A stretch of 64,000 nt of DNA from Sphingomonas adhaesiva (GCF_036946125.1 NZ_JAQIJT010000002.1:217001-281000); one strand, 5' to 3'; positions 35,281 to 44,724 are shown, numbered from the stretch's first letter. Notes: generated by a model not told the origin, from the letters alone. A program made the numbers and translations.

Positions 35281-36838
35281 GAACGACGCCCTCGTTCGGG
35301 CGCAGGCCGTCGTCGCGACCGGCCAGCGTCGAGAGCAGCACCTCGCCCGCGAACGGCATCGCGCGCGGCTCGTCCGACAGGTTGAGCGCCACCAGCAGCC
35401 GTTCGCCACCATAGCGGCGTTCGTAGGCGAGCACGTCGCGGTCTGCCTCCACCAGCGCGATGTCGCCCAGCCCCAGCGCAGGCCGTGCCCGGCGCAGCGC
35501 CAGCAGGCGGCGATACAGCGTCAGCATCGATGACGGATCGCCGTCCTGCGCGGCGACGTTGCGGGTGCGCCAATCGGCGTTGAGCGGCAGCCACGGCTCG
35601 ACCGTGCTGAACCCGGCGAAGGCGCTGTCGTCCCACGGCATCGGCGTGCGCGAGCGGTCGCGGCCGATGCCGATGCCGGGCTGGCGCAGTTCCTGCGGGT
35701 CGCGCACGCGCTCGGGCGGGATGTCGACCTGGCCGATGCCGAGCTCGTCCCCCTGATACAGCGTCGGCGTACCGCGCAGCGTCAGCAGCAGCATGGCCGC
35801 GACGCGCGCCTGCGCCTCGCCGATGCGGGCGGCGATGCGCGGGGCGTCGTGGCTGCCGATCACCCAATTGGGCCAGCCGTGTGGGGGCAGGGACGCTTCG
35901 TAGGCGGCGATCGTCGCGCGCAGCGTGGCGGCGTCCCAGGCGTTTTCGATCAGCTGGAAATTGAACGGCAGATGGACCTGCGCTCGCTCGGGCGTGCCAT
36001 ACCAGCGCGCGTGGCGATCGTTGGGCAGGAAGATCTCGCCGATCAGCAAGCGGCCACCGTATTCATCCGCCAGCGCGCGCATCTCGGCGGCGATCGCATG
36101 CGCCTCGGGCTGGTCGGTCGAATGCTGCTGGATCAGCCGGTCGCGCTCGGTGATGCCGGGGTGCCAGGCGGGATTGACCGGATTGTCGGGGAAACCGTCG
36201 GCCTTCACGATGTGCCACAATACGTCGATGCGGAAGCCGTCGACCCCGCGATCGAACCAGAAGCGCATGGCGTCGAACATCGCGCGCTTCAGATCGGGGT
36301 TGCGCCAGTTGAGGTCGGGTTGGGATTTCAGGAAGGCGTGCAGGTAATATTGGCCGGTGGCCGCGTCCCATTCCCAGGCCGAGCCGCCGAAGTCGCTGAT
36401 CCAGTTGTTGGGCGGGCCGCCACCGGCGGCGGCATCGCGCCAGATGTACCAGTCGCGCTTCGGGTTCGTGCGGCTCGCGCGGCTCGCCACGAACCAGGGA
36501 TGTCGGTCGGAGCTGTGGTTGGGCACGAAATCGAGCAGCAGCTTGAGCCCGCGGGCATGCGCCGCGGCGAGCAATCGGTCGAACGCGGCCAGATCGCCGA
36601 ACATCGGCTCCACCCCGCAATAGTCCGCCACGTCATAACCGAAGTCGGCCATCGGCGAGGGAAAGATCGGCGACAGCCAGATCGCGTCCACGCCGAGCGC
36701 GACGATATGGTCGAGGCGTCGTTCGATACCCGCAAGATCGCCGACGCCGTCGCCGTCGCTGTCCTGAAACGAGCGCGGATATACCTGGTACACGGTGCCG
36801 GATCGCCACCACGGGATGTCGGGAGAGGGAAGCGCCAT
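35258..36838 (-). CDS. GH13 alpha-glucosidase / oligo-1,6-glucosidase-like hydrolase
   Basis: A 526-residue cytoplasmic-looking glycosidase. The (beta/alpha)8 barrel has the four GH13 regions: DFVPNHSS, GFRIDVLWHI (nucleophile Asp205), LLIGEIFLP (acid/base Glu268) and VIGSHDAPRI (Asp331). The Asp-rich loop QDSDGDGVGDLAGI is typical of alpha-glucosidases acting on short alpha-1,4 or alpha-1,6 oligosaccharides. No signal peptide is seen. The ATG at 36838 is chosen; the upstream open frame overlaps the divergent oxidase gene. Its last codons come from a repeat, so the C terminus may be altered. Confidence 0.92.
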   Translation of the reverse strand: MALPSPDIPWWRSGTVYQVYPRSFQDSDGDGVGDLAGIERRLDHIVALGVDAIWLSPIFPSPMADFGYDVADYCGVEPMFGDLAAFDRLLAAAHARGLKLLLDFVPNHSSDRHPWFVASRASRTNPKRDWYIWRDAAAGGGPPNNWISDFGGSAWEWDAATGQYYLHAFLKSQPDLNWRNPDLKRAMFDAMRFWFDRGVDGFRIDVLWHIVKADGFPDNPVNPAWHPGITERDRLIQQHSTDQPEAHAIAAEMRALADEYGGRLLIGEIFLPNDRHARWYGTPERAQVHLPFNFQLIENAWDAATLRATIAAYEASLPPHGWPNWVIGSHDAPRIAARIGEAQARVAAMLLLTLRGTPTLYQGDELGIGQVDIPPERVRDPQELRQPGIGIGRDRSRTPMPWDDSAFAGFSTVEPWLPLNADWRTRNVAAQDGDPSSMLTLYRRLLALRRARPALGLGDIALVEADRDVLAYERRYGGERLLVALNLSDEPRAMPFAGEVLLSTLAGRDDGLRPNEGVVLSPSPRP

Positions 36839-36952
36839 GCGCCGTCCTACCCCGCGGGTGCAGGATGAGGCCAGACAGCAACAAAAGCTTACGCAACTAA
36901 AACAGATCAGGACGTTTGTGAAACGATCGGGGGCATTGGGGCGAACAGCATC
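36839..36952. other. Divergent control region between glucosidase and oxidase operons
   Basis: This 114-base gap includes an unusually A-rich stretch (about 36875-36905) in a very GC-rich genome. It must carry promoters in both directions; I could not assign -35/-10 boxes with confidence. Confidence 0.4.
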
Positions 36953-37882
36953 GTGGAGCCGGGGCGGCAATCGGTCTTTTCGACCTTCGGCACCGAGGCG
37001 GCGTCGCTGGCGTCGCTGACGTGGTGGATGGTGGCCGGTGCGGTCGTGATCTTCGTCTGGGTCGCGATGCTGATGGTGCTGGCGATGCGCGCGCGCGAAG
37101 GCGCGCTGACGCATGCGCAGGGGATGAAGCTGGTGCTGTGGGCGGGCGGCGTCATCCCGACGATCGTGCTGCTGACGCTGCTGGTCGTCACGCTGCCGCA
37201 GATGCGCCCGCTGCGTGCCGGGCCGGCGGACCTGCGCATCGCGGTACAGGGCGAACAATTCTGGTGGCGCGTGCAATATCGGCCGACCGGCGCCGCCGCG
37301 GTGGTGGATGCGAATGAGGTCCGCGTGCCGGTCGGCCGCCGCGTGGTGTTCCAGCTGACCGCCGGCGACGTGCTCCACAGTTTCTGGGTACCCGGCCTCG
37401 CGGGAAAGATGGACATGGTGCCGGGACGCACGAACACGCTGGTGGTGGAGGCGACCAGGGCGGGGCGATTCCGCGGGCAGTGCGCCGAGTTCTGCGGATT
37501 GAGCCACGCGCTGATGGCGTTCGACGTGATCGCGATGGAGCCCGCCGCGTTCGATCGCTGGCTGGCCACGCGTGAAGGCGCCGCCCCGCCCGGCGGCGGG
37601 CGCGGGGCGCAGGCGTTCGCCCGTTACGGCTGCACCGCCTGCCATGCGATCGGCGGCGGCGGCGACGCCGCGGCGCGGTGGAGCGCGATCGGCCCCGACC
37701 TGCGGCATATCGGCGCGCGCACGACGCTGGGCGCGGGCGTCATGCCGATGACCCGCGCGAACCTGGTCCGGTTCATCCGCGAGGCACCCGGCGTGAAGCC
37801 GGGCGCGCGCATGCCCGCCTATCCCCACATGTCCGTCGCCGATGCCGGCGCGATCGCCGCCTATCTGGAGACGTTGAAGTGA
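36953..37882 (+). CDS. coxB: Cytochrome c oxidase subunit II with fused cytochrome c domain
   Basis: A 309-residue caa3-type subunit II. Two membrane helices (residues 20-46, 60-82) are followed by a cupredoxin domain with the CuA ligands His142 (LHSFWVPG), Cys177, Glu179, Cys181, His185 and Met188 (CAEFCGLSHALM). A C-terminal cytochrome c domain has CTACH (227-231) and a Met ligand in GVMPM or ARMPAY. The GTG at 36953 has no good ribosome site, and the usual lipoprotein signal is absent; an ATT at 36935 in the same frame is another possibility. The end overlaps ctaD by 4 bases. Confidence 0.9.
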   Translation: MEPGRQSVFSTFGTEAASLASLTWWMVAGAVVIFVWVAMLMVLAMRAREGALTHAQGMKLVLWAGGVIPTIVLLTLLVVTLPQMRPLRAGPADLRIAVQGEQFWWRVQYRPTGAAAVVDANEVRVPVGRRVVFQLTAGDVLHSFWVPGLAGKMDMVPGRTNTLVVEATRAGRFRGQCAEFCGLSHALMAFDVIAMEPAAFDRWLATREGAAPPGGGRGAQAFARYGCTACHAIGGGGDAAARWSAIGPDLRHIGARTTLGAGVMPMTRANLVRFIREAPGVKPGARMPAYPHMSVADAGAIAAYLETLK

Positions 37883-40404
37883 GCCTCCACGCGCAGGACG
37901 ACATCGAACTGCGGCGTGCGCAGGAGGATCGGCTTCGCGCCGTCTGGGCACCGCCGACGGGGTGGTTCGGGCGCTGGACCGACGTCAACAACAACGTCGT
38001 CGGGGTATGGTACACGCTGACCGCGTTCACCTTCATGCTGTTCGCGGGCGTGCTGGCGCTCATCATGCGCGCGCAGCTCTCCGCGCCCGGCAACGACCTG
38101 GTCACGCCATCGACCTTCAACCAGCTGTTCACGCTGCACGGGTCGATGATGATGTTCCTGTTCGCGGTGCCGATGTTCGAGGCGGTGGCCGTGATCCTGC
38201 TGCCGCAGCTGCTGGGCGCGCGCGACCTGCCGTTCCCGCGGCTGTCGGCGTTCGGTTACTGGAGCTTCCTGATCGGCGGCGTCTTCGTCGCCGGCTCGAT
38301 CTTCTTCGACGTGGCGCCGGATGGCGGGTGGTTCATGTACCCGCCGTTCACGACGCGCACCGACCTGTCCGGGCTGGGCGCGGACATCTGGATGCTGGGC
38401 CTGAGCTTCATCGAAGTGTCGTCGGTCGCCGCCGCGGTGGAGCTGATCGTCGGCGTGCTGAAGACGCGTCCGCCGGGGATGCGCCTGAACCTGATGCCGC
38501 TCTATGCCTGGTACATCCTGGTCGTGGCGGTGATGATCCTGTTCGCCTTTCCGCCGCTGATCGCGGGCGACATCCTGTTCGAGCTGGAACGGCTGATGGG
38601 CTGGCCGTTCTTCGACGCGGCCAGGGGCGGCGACGCGATCCTGTGGCAGCACCTGTTCTGGATCTTCGGCCACCCGGAGGTCTATATCGTCTTCCTGCCG
38701 TCGATCGCGCTGTTCGCGATGATCGTGCCGACCTTCGCGCGCCGCCCGCTGCTGGGCTATCCCTGGATCGTGCTGGCGGCGGTGGGTACCGCGTTCCTCA
38801 GCTTCGGGCTGTGGGTCCACCACATGTTCACCACCGGGCTGCCGAAGATCAGCCTGGCGTTCTTCTCCGCCGCGTCCGAAGCGGTGGCGATCCCCACGGG
38901 GATCCAGATCTTCGCCTTCATCGCGACCTTGTGGGCGGGGCGCGTCGTCTGGTCGACGCCGATGCTCTATGCGACGGGATCGATCGCCATCTTCGTGATC
39001 GGCGGGCTGACCGGCGTGATGGTGGCGGTGGCGCCGTTCGACTGGCAGGCGCACGACACCTATTTCATCGTCGCGCATCTGCACTACGTGCTGATCGGCG
39101 GCACGCTGATCCCGTTGTTCGGCGGGCTCTATTACTACTGGCCGCTCATCACGGGCAAGAAGCTGTCCGATCGCATCGGGCGCACCGCCTTCTGGTTCCT
39201 GTTCGCAGGCGCCAACATCACCTTCTTCCCGATGCATTTCAGCGGGCTGATGGGGATGCCGCGGCGCGTGTTCACCTATCCGGCCGAACTCGGGATCGGC
39301 GGGCTGAACATGGTCTCGACGATCGGGTCGTTCATCTTCGCCTTCGGCGTGCTGCTGGTGTGCCTCGACCTGGCGCGCAGCCCGTGGCGGCAGAAGTCGG
39401 AGCGCAACCCGTGGCAGGCGGGGACGCTGGAATGGCTGGCGCACCCCGATGACGAGGATTGGGGCATCCGCTCGGTCCCGCTGATCGAGAGCCGCTATCC
39501 GATCTGGGACCAGAAGAATTTCGTCAGCAAGGTCGACGAGGGCCGCTACTTCCTGCCCGATGCGGAGGAAGGGCGTCGCGAGACGATCATCACCAGCGTG
39601 CTGGACGCGCGCCCGATTCAGGTGATCCGGCTGGGCACCCCCAGCGCGGTGCCGATGGTCACCGCGGGCGTGCTGGGCAGCGTGTTCATCCTGACGACCT
39701 ATCACCTCTACTGGCTGGCCGCGGCCGGCGTGGCGGGGACGCTGGCGTGCGTGCTGTACTGGCTGTGGACCGGGACGGGTGAGATCCCGGAGAAGGAGCG
39801 CAAGGCGATCGGGCACGGCCTGTCGGTGCCGCTCTATTGCTCGGGCGCCTCGTCGAGCGGGTGGTGGGCGATGTTCATCACGATGATGGCGGATGCGACC
39901 GCCTTCTCCGGCCTCGTCTTCGGCTATTATTTCTTCTGGACGCGGGCCGACGACTTCCCGCCGTCGGGCGTGGGGATGGAGGGGCCGGGCGCCTTCTGGC
40001 CGATGGCGGCGCTGGCGCTGACGCTGGCGTCCTGGGCGATGACGGTCGCGGCGCGCGAGGTGAACGCGCGTGGGGCGGAGGGCGCGGCGCGGGCGCTGCT
40101 GGGCGTCGGCGGGCTGGTATCGCTCGCCGCGATCGCGGCGGGCGTGGCGGGGCCGGTCGCGACCGGGCTGCAACCCAGCCTGCATGTCTATCCGGCGATC
40201 GTCTACACGCTGGTGATCTGGACCGTGACGCACAATGCGGTGGGCGCGATCATGCAATTCTACACCATGGCGCGCAGCATCGCCGGGCGGATGACGCCGC
40301 GGTACGACGCCGATGTCCGCAACATCACCGTCTATCACCATTTCATGGCCGTCACCGCCATCGTCACCTATGCGACGATCGGGCTGTTCCCGGGGGTGTC
40401 ATGA
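37879..40404 (+). CDS. ctaD: Cytochrome c oxidase subunit I-III fusion
   Basis: An 841-residue polytopic protein. Residues 1-600 are subunit I with the heme and CuB ligands in place: His87 (LHGSMMMF, low-spin heme), His265 and Tyr269 (GHPEVY, crosslink), His314-His315 (VHHMF), and His400/His402 (VAHLHYV). Residues about 600-841 are subunit III-like helices (WWAMFITMMADATAFSGLVFGYYFFW). Such I-III fusions are known, for example in Thermus caa3. It reduces oxygen to water and pumps protons in the inner membrane. The GTG start overlaps coxB; the next gene overlaps by 4 bases. Confidence 0.92.
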   Translation: MSLHAQDDIELRRAQEDRLRAVWAPPTGWFGRWTDVNNNVVGVWYTLTAFTFMLFAGVLALIMRAQLSAPGNDLVTPSTFNQLFTLHGSMMMFLFAVPMFEAVAVILLPQLLGARDLPFPRLSAFGYWSFLIGGVFVAGSIFFDVAPDGGWFMYPPFTTRTDLSGLGADIWMLGLSFIEVSSVAAAVELIVGVLKTRPPGMRLNLMPLYAWYILVVAVMILFAFPPLIAGDILFELERLMGWPFFDAARGGDAILWQHLFWIFGHPEVYIVFLPSIALFAMIVPTFARRPLLGYPWIVLAAVGTAFLSFGLWVHHMFTTGLPKISLAFFSAASEAVAIPTGIQIFAFIATLWAGRVVWSTPMLYATGSIAIFVIGGLTGVMVAVAPFDWQAHDTYFIVAHLHYVLIGGTLIPLFGGLYYYWPLITGKKLSDRIGRTAFWFLFAGANITFFPMHFSGLMGMPRRVFTYPAELGIGGLNMVSTIGSFIFAFGVLLVCLDLARSPWRQKSERNPWQAGTLEWLAHPDDEDWGIRSVPLIESRYPIWDQKNFVSKVDEGRYFLPDAEEGRRETIITSVLDARPIQVIRLGTPSAVPMVTAGVLGSVFILTTYHLYWLAAAGVAGTLACVLYWLWTGTGEIPEKERKAIGHGLSVPLYCSGASSSGWWAMFITMMADATAFSGLVFGYYFFWTRADDFPPSGVGMEGPGAFWPMAALALTLASWAMTVAAREVNARGAEGAARALLGVGGLVSLAAIAAGVAGPVATGLQPSLHVYPAIVYTLVIWTVTHNAVGAIMQFYTMARSIAGRMTPRYDADVRNITVYHHFMAVTAIVTYATIGLFPGVS

Positions 40405-40805
40405 AGAACGAGACACCGAACGAGGGGCGCGGCGGCCTGCGGCAGCGGGTACGCGGCCTGCGCGTCACGCTGTGGACCTTGATCGTCCCGCCGACGGTCT
40501 GGGCGGGGCATTTCCTGTTCTGCTACCTGTGGGTGGCGGTCAGCTGCGCGAAGATGGGGGCGTTCCCGCGTTTCCCCACCGCCTTCGTCATCGGTACCGC
40601 GGTGGCGCTCGCGATCATCGTCGCATCGGGCTGGATCGCGTGGATCCAGTCGGGCACGCCCGGCGACCCGCCGCCCCACGACGATGGTACCGACATCGAC
40701 CGGCTGCGCTTCCTGGCGCATGCCACGGTGCTGCTGGCGGCGCTCAGTTTCGTCGCGGTCGTCTTCACCGCCGCGCCCGCGCTCATGCTGACGGACTGCC
40801 GCTGA
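40401..40805 (+). CDS. Small membrane protein of the oxidase operon
   Basis: A 134-residue protein with three predicted membrane helices (VTLWTLIVPPTVWAGHFLFCY; FVIGTAVALAIIVASGWIAW; ATVLLAALSFVAVVFTAAPAL). The ATG overlaps the ctaD stop (ATGA), and the stop overlaps the next ATG (TGATG). I know no named family. By position it could be an accessory or assembly subunit of the oxidase. Confidence 0.82.
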   Translation: MKNETPNEGRGGLRQRVRGLRVTLWTLIVPPTVWAGHFLFCYLWVAVSCAKMGAFPRFPTAFVIGTAVALAIIVASGWIAWIQSGTPGDPPPHDDGTDIDRLRFLAHATVLLAALSFVAVVFTAAPALMLTDCR

Positions 40806-41386
40806 TGGCGGGGCGCGGCATCGCCTGGGCAGTGGCGCTGTTCGCGACCCTGCTCGCCTTCGCCGGGCTGGGGATGAGCGGGCATATGGCGGCGCATATG
40901 GGGGCGGTGGCTGTCGCCGCGCCGATGATCGCGGCGACCATGCCGCGTCCCGGGCGCGTCGCGGCGGGGGCGCCGCTCGGCTGGGCGATGGCGGAGTTCG
41001 TCGTGGTGTGGGGCTGGCACGCGCCGGCCCTTCGCATGGTGGCCGACATGCAGGTCGCGGTGGCGCTGCTGGAGCAGGCGATGTTCCTGGCGCTGGGCGT
41101 CGCTTTGTGGCGATCGGCGCTGGCGCGACCCGCGGCGGGCGCGGCGGCGCTGCTGCTGACGTCGATGCACATGACGCTGCTGGGCGCGCTGATCGGGCTG
41201 GCGGACCGGCCGCTGTACGCGATGATGGCGATGCACCCCGCGCCGGGGCTGGACGCGCTGACCGACCAGCAACTGGGCGGGGTGGTCATGCTGCTGATCG
41301 GGGGGGCCAGTTACTGCCTGGGCGGATTGTGGCTGCTGGGCATGATCCTGAGACATCCCGAAACCGGCATGAAGGTGGCCGCATGA
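40805..41386 (+). CDS. Cytochrome c oxidase assembly factor, CtaG (caa3) family
   Basis: A 193-residue membrane protein with about five helices. Characteristic features are a His/Met-rich N-terminal loop (GMSGHMAAHMG), WGWHAPAL, MHMTLLGALIGL and the ending DQQLGGVVMLLIGGASYCLGGLWLL. This is the Bacillus-type caa3_CtaG family, linked to CuA/oxidase maturation, not the Cox11 type. It is somewhat shorter than usual. It overlaps both neighbours. Confidence 0.87.
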   Translation: MAGRGIAWAVALFATLLAFAGLGMSGHMAAHMGAVAVAAPMIAATMPRPGRVAAGAPLGWAMAEFVVVWGWHAPALRMVADMQVAVALLEQAMFLALGVALWRSALARPAAGAAALLLTSMHMTLLGALIGLADRPLYAMMAMHPAPGLDALTDQQLGGVVMLLIGGASYCLGGLWLLGMILRHPETGMKVAA

Positions 41387-42462
41387 CGATCCGTGTCACG
41401 TGGAAGCGCGTCGTGCTGACGCTGGTCGGGCTCGGCGTCGCCGGGTTGCTGTTCGCCTGGTCGGGGGTGTTCAATATATCCGCCTCGTCGGGGCATTGGG
41501 CGATCAGCAACTGGTTCCTGCACTGGACGATGCGCAATTCGGTGCGCACCCACACCCTGCTGGAGTCGCCCGAGCGTCCGATCGCGACCGATGGCCAGCT
41601 GGTGAGCGCGGCGGGGCATTTCGCCGCCGCCTGCGCGACCTGTCACGGCGCGCCCGGCCAGCGGCCGTCGCCGGTGATGCAGCGTGCGACGCCGCACGCG
41701 CCCGACCTGACGACCGGCGAGACGAAGGAGAAATGGACCGACGCCGAGCTGTTCTACATCCTGAAGCACGGGGTGAAGTTCACCGGCATGCCCGCCTGGG
41801 CCGCGGAGGGGCGCGACGACGAAGTGCGGCGGATGGTCGCCTTCGTCCGCCGCCTGCCGGGGATGACGCCGGCGCAATATCGCCAGCTGAGCGGCGAGGC
41901 GACGGGGGCGGGGACGACCGACGTACGCGCATTGGGTGGCGCGACGCTGGCGGGATGCGTCGCTTGCCATGGCAGCGACGGTCGCGGGCGGGGTCAGTCC
42001 GACATCCCGATCCTGGGCGGCCAGAATCCGCGATATCTGGAGGTGGCGCTCGCCGCCTATGCCGATGGCCGGCGGCACGGCGCGGTGATGGCGAATGCCG
42101 CCGAGACGCTGACCGCGCAGGAGCGCCGCGCGCTGGCAGTGCATTTCGCCGCGCTGCCGGGGCTGGGCGCGGCACCTGCGACCGGCGGTTCGGCGGCGGT
42201 GCGCCAGATCGTCGAGCGCGGGCTTCCCGCGCGCCAGCTGCCCGCGTGCGCCAGCTGTCACGCGCCGGGCAGGGCGCAGCCGGTGCTCGCCGGGCAACGC
42301 GCCGGCTATCTGGCGCAACGATTGCGCAACTGGCGTGCGGAGGAGGGCGAGGTCGACGCGCGGCTGCCGCAGGATGCGATGGCGGTGATTGCGCGGCGCG
42401 TCCCGGAGGAGATGATCGACCCGCTCGCGCGCTATCTCGCGGGGGATGTACGCGAGCGCTGA
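41383..42462 (+). CDS. Membrane-anchored tri-heme c-type cytochrome
   Basis: A 359-residue protein with an N-terminal anchor (VVLTLVGLGVAGLLFAWSGVF). It has three CXXCH heme sites: CATCH (84-88), CVACH (192-196) and CASCH (289-293), each starting a cytochrome c-like domain. It probably feeds electrons to the CuA/heme c domain of subunit II or takes the place of a bc1-linked carrier. Multi-heme cytochromes of this layout resemble those of alcohol/gluconate dehydrogenase complexes, an alternative role. The ATG overlaps the ctaG-like stop (ATGA); it is the last gene of the operon. Confidence 0.9.
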   Translation: MTIRVTWKRVVLTLVGLGVAGLLFAWSGVFNISASSGHWAISNWFLHWTMRNSVRTHTLLESPERPIATDGQLVSAAGHFAAACATCHGAPGQRPSPVMQRATPHAPDLTTGETKEKWTDAELFYILKHGVKFTGMPAWAAEGRDDEVRRMVAFVRRLPGMTPAQYRQLSGEATGAGTTDVRALGGATLAGCVACHGSDGRGRGQSDIPILGGQNPRYLEVALAAYADGRRHGAVMANAAETLTAQERRALAVHFAALPGLGAAPATGGSAAVRQIVERGLPARQLPACASCHAPGRAQPVLAGQRAGYLAQRLRNWRAEEGEVDARLPQDAMAVIARRVPEEMIDPLARYLAGDVRER

Positions 42463-42580
42463 ACGGCGATCCGGCCCAATTGTCCAACATGGATTGGTAC
42501 GGCCACCGTAATGAAACGGCTTGCGCCCCGGCAGGCACGCGGCATGACTGCCGGACTGATATAGTCGGGAGTCGATTGCC
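42463..42580. other. Intergenic region upstream of S9 peptidase
   Basis: 118 bases with no family A-D repeat. A short inverted repeat, ACTGCCGGACT...AGTCGGGAGT, lies just before the TTG start and could affect translation. No firm promoter boxes were identified. Confidence 0.3.
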
Positions 42581-44665
42581 TTGCGTGCCACCCTTGCCCT
42601 GATCGCGCTTCTTGCCGCTGCGCCCGCCGTCACGCCCGCGACCGCCCAGGTGCAGGCGAGCGCGTCGGCGCCCGATGGTCCGGTGCGCGGATTCACCAGC
42701 GCGGACCTGTTCGGGCTGGCGATCGCGGCGGATCCGCAGATCAGCCCCGATGGTCGCCACATCGTCTACGTCCGGCGCAGCGGCGACGTGATGAGCGACC
42801 GCATGGTGTCGTCGCTGTGGCTGATCGACGTGGCGAGCGGGCGGCAGGTGCCGTTCGCCAGCGACGGGTCGAGCCCGCGGTGGTCACCCGACGGCACGCG
42901 CGTCGCCTATGTCGCGCGCGATGGCGACCGCTCGCAGCTGTTCGTGCGCTGGCTCGGACCGGACGCGGCAGGCGGCGCGGTGTCGCGCGTGACGACGCTG
43001 CCGGGCGACCCCAATGCGCTGGAATGGTCCCCGGACGGCACCCGCATCGCCTTCGTCGCGAATGTGGCGGGCGAGGCGACCACGCTGGGCAAGGCGCCGG
43101 CCAGGCCGGAGGGCGCGAACTGGGCGCCGCCGCTGGAGGTGATCGACCGGGTCACCTATCGCAACGACGGTCCGGGCTATCGCAAGCCCGGCTACGACCA
43201 TCTCTTCGTCGTCGCCGCGGACGGCGGGGCGGCGCGCCAGCTGACCTTCGGCCGCTACGACGATGGCGGCCCGCTGTCGTGGAGCGCGGACGGGCGCCGG
43301 CTCGTCTTCTCCGCGATCCGCGGCAAGGATGCCGAGCGGCAGGTGATGAACAGCGACCTGTACGCGGTCGACGTGGCCTCCGCGCAGCTGACGCAGCTGA
43401 CCACGCGCGACGGCCCGGACGGGCAGCCCGCCTGGTCGCCGGATGGGCAGCGGCTGGCCTGGACCGGGTTCGACGACACGCGCCGCGCCTACGAAAATCA
43501 GCAGCTCTACGTCGGCGGGCGCGATGGCGAGGCGCCGCGATCGCTGACCGCGTCGCTCGACCGTAGCATCGAGGAAGCGCGCTGGGCGGCGGACGGACGC
43601 AGCCTGTACGCCAGCTACGACGATCGCGGGCATCGCAAGCTGGCCCGCATCGGGCTGGATGGCCGCGTGTCGGCGATCACCGACGCGCTGGCGGGCGGCG
43701 GGCTTGACCGGCCTTACACCGGCGGCGAGTTCTCGGTCGCGCGCAACGGCACGGTCGCCTTCACCGGCGGCGATGCGACGGTGCCCGCGGACGTCTGGGT
43801 CTGGTCCGGCGGCAAGGCGCGGCGGCTGACGCAGCTGAACGCGGTGATGGCGGCGTCGAAGGCGATGGCGCCGATCCGCAAGCTGGCGGTGACCGCCCCC
43901 GACGGCCGCGCGATCGACGCATGGCTGGCGGTGCCGCCGGGACACCAGCCGGGGCAGCGCCTGCCGCTGATCCTGGAGATCCATGGCGGACCGCATTCCG
44001 CGTACGGCCCGTCCTTCGCCACCGATATGCAGCTGTATGCGGCGGGCGGCTATGCGGTGCTGTGGACCAATCCGCGCGGCTCGACGTCCTATGGGGCGGA
44101 GTTCGCGAACCTCATCAACAAGACCTATCCGGCGCAGGATTACGACGACCTGATGGCCGCGGTCGACGCCGCCATCGCGGACGGGACGGCGGACCCGAAC
44201 AACCTGTTCGTCACAGGCGGATCGGGCGGCGGGCTGCTGACCGCGTGGATCGTCGGCAAGACCGACCGCTTCAAGGCGGCGGCGACGCAGAAGCCGGTCG
44301 TGAACTGGATCAGCGAGGCGCTGACCATGGATAACACTTTGTTCACCTCGCAATATTGGTTCAGCAAGAAGCCGTGGGAGGATCCCATGGGCTATTGGAA
44401 CCGCTCGCCCATCAGCCTGATCGGCAACGTGAAGACGCCGACGCTGGTCGTCGTGGGGAGCGAGGATTACCGCACCCCGGTGAGCGAGGCCGAGCAATAT
44501 TATGCTGCGCTCCAGATACAGGGCGTTCCGACCGCGCTCGTAAAGGTGCCCGGCGCCAGCCACGGCGGCATCGCGTCGCGCCCGTCGCAAGCCGCCGCCA
44601 AGGCATCGGCCATCCTGTCGTGGTTCGACCGCTACCGGACCGGCGCCGCGGTGGGAGTGCGTTAA
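42581..44665 (+). CDS. S9 family peptidase (acylaminoacyl/dipeptidyl peptidase-like), exported
   Basis: A 694-residue serine peptidase. A signal peptide (MRATLALIALLAAAPAVTPATA) is followed by a beta-propeller with WSPDGTRIAF-type repeats (residues 50-400) and an alpha/beta hydrolase domain. The catalytic triad is Ser548 (TGGSGGGLL), Asp629 (VGSEDYRTPV) and His661 (GASHGGI). It releases dipeptides or blocked residues from peptides. The only start matching the signal peptide is a TTG. Confidence 0.93.
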   Translation: MRATLALIALLAAAPAVTPATAQVQASASAPDGPVRGFTSADLFGLAIAADPQISPDGRHIVYVRRSGDVMSDRMVSSLWLIDVASGRQVPFASDGSSPRWSPDGTRVAYVARDGDRSQLFVRWLGPDAAGGAVSRVTTLPGDPNALEWSPDGTRIAFVANVAGEATTLGKAPARPEGANWAPPLEVIDRVTYRNDGPGYRKPGYDHLFVVAADGGAARQLTFGRYDDGGPLSWSADGRRLVFSAIRGKDAERQVMNSDLYAVDVASAQLTQLTTRDGPDGQPAWSPDGQRLAWTGFDDTRRAYENQQLYVGGRDGEAPRSLTASLDRSIEEARWAADGRSLYASYDDRGHRKLARIGLDGRVSAITDALAGGGLDRPYTGGEFSVARNGTVAFTGGDATVPADVWVWSGGKARRLTQLNAVMAASKAMAPIRKLAVTAPDGRAIDAWLAVPPGHQPGQRLPLILEIHGGPHSAYGPSFATDMQLYAAGGYAVLWTNPRGSTSYGAEFANLINKTYPAQDYDDLMAAVDAAIADGTADPNNLFVTGGSGGGLLTAWIVGKTDRFKAAATQKPVVNWISEALTMDNTLFTSQYWFSKKPWEDPMGYWNRSPISLIGNVKTPTLVVVGSEDYRTPVSEAEQYYAALQIQGVPTALVKVPGASHGGIASRPSQAAAKASAILSWFDRYRTGAAVGVR

Positions 44666-44724
44666 TCATCATGTTGTAAAACAAGGCAATATGCGGTGGA
44701 TCATCCGCGAGCGAGTGATGGGGC

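Noticed and set aside
37861..40341. An 826-codon minus-strand frame opposite the oxidase subunit I-III gene
   Set aside because: Its composition is dominated by Arg, His, Asp and Gln with no recognisable motif. It mirrors the codon bias of the real gene.
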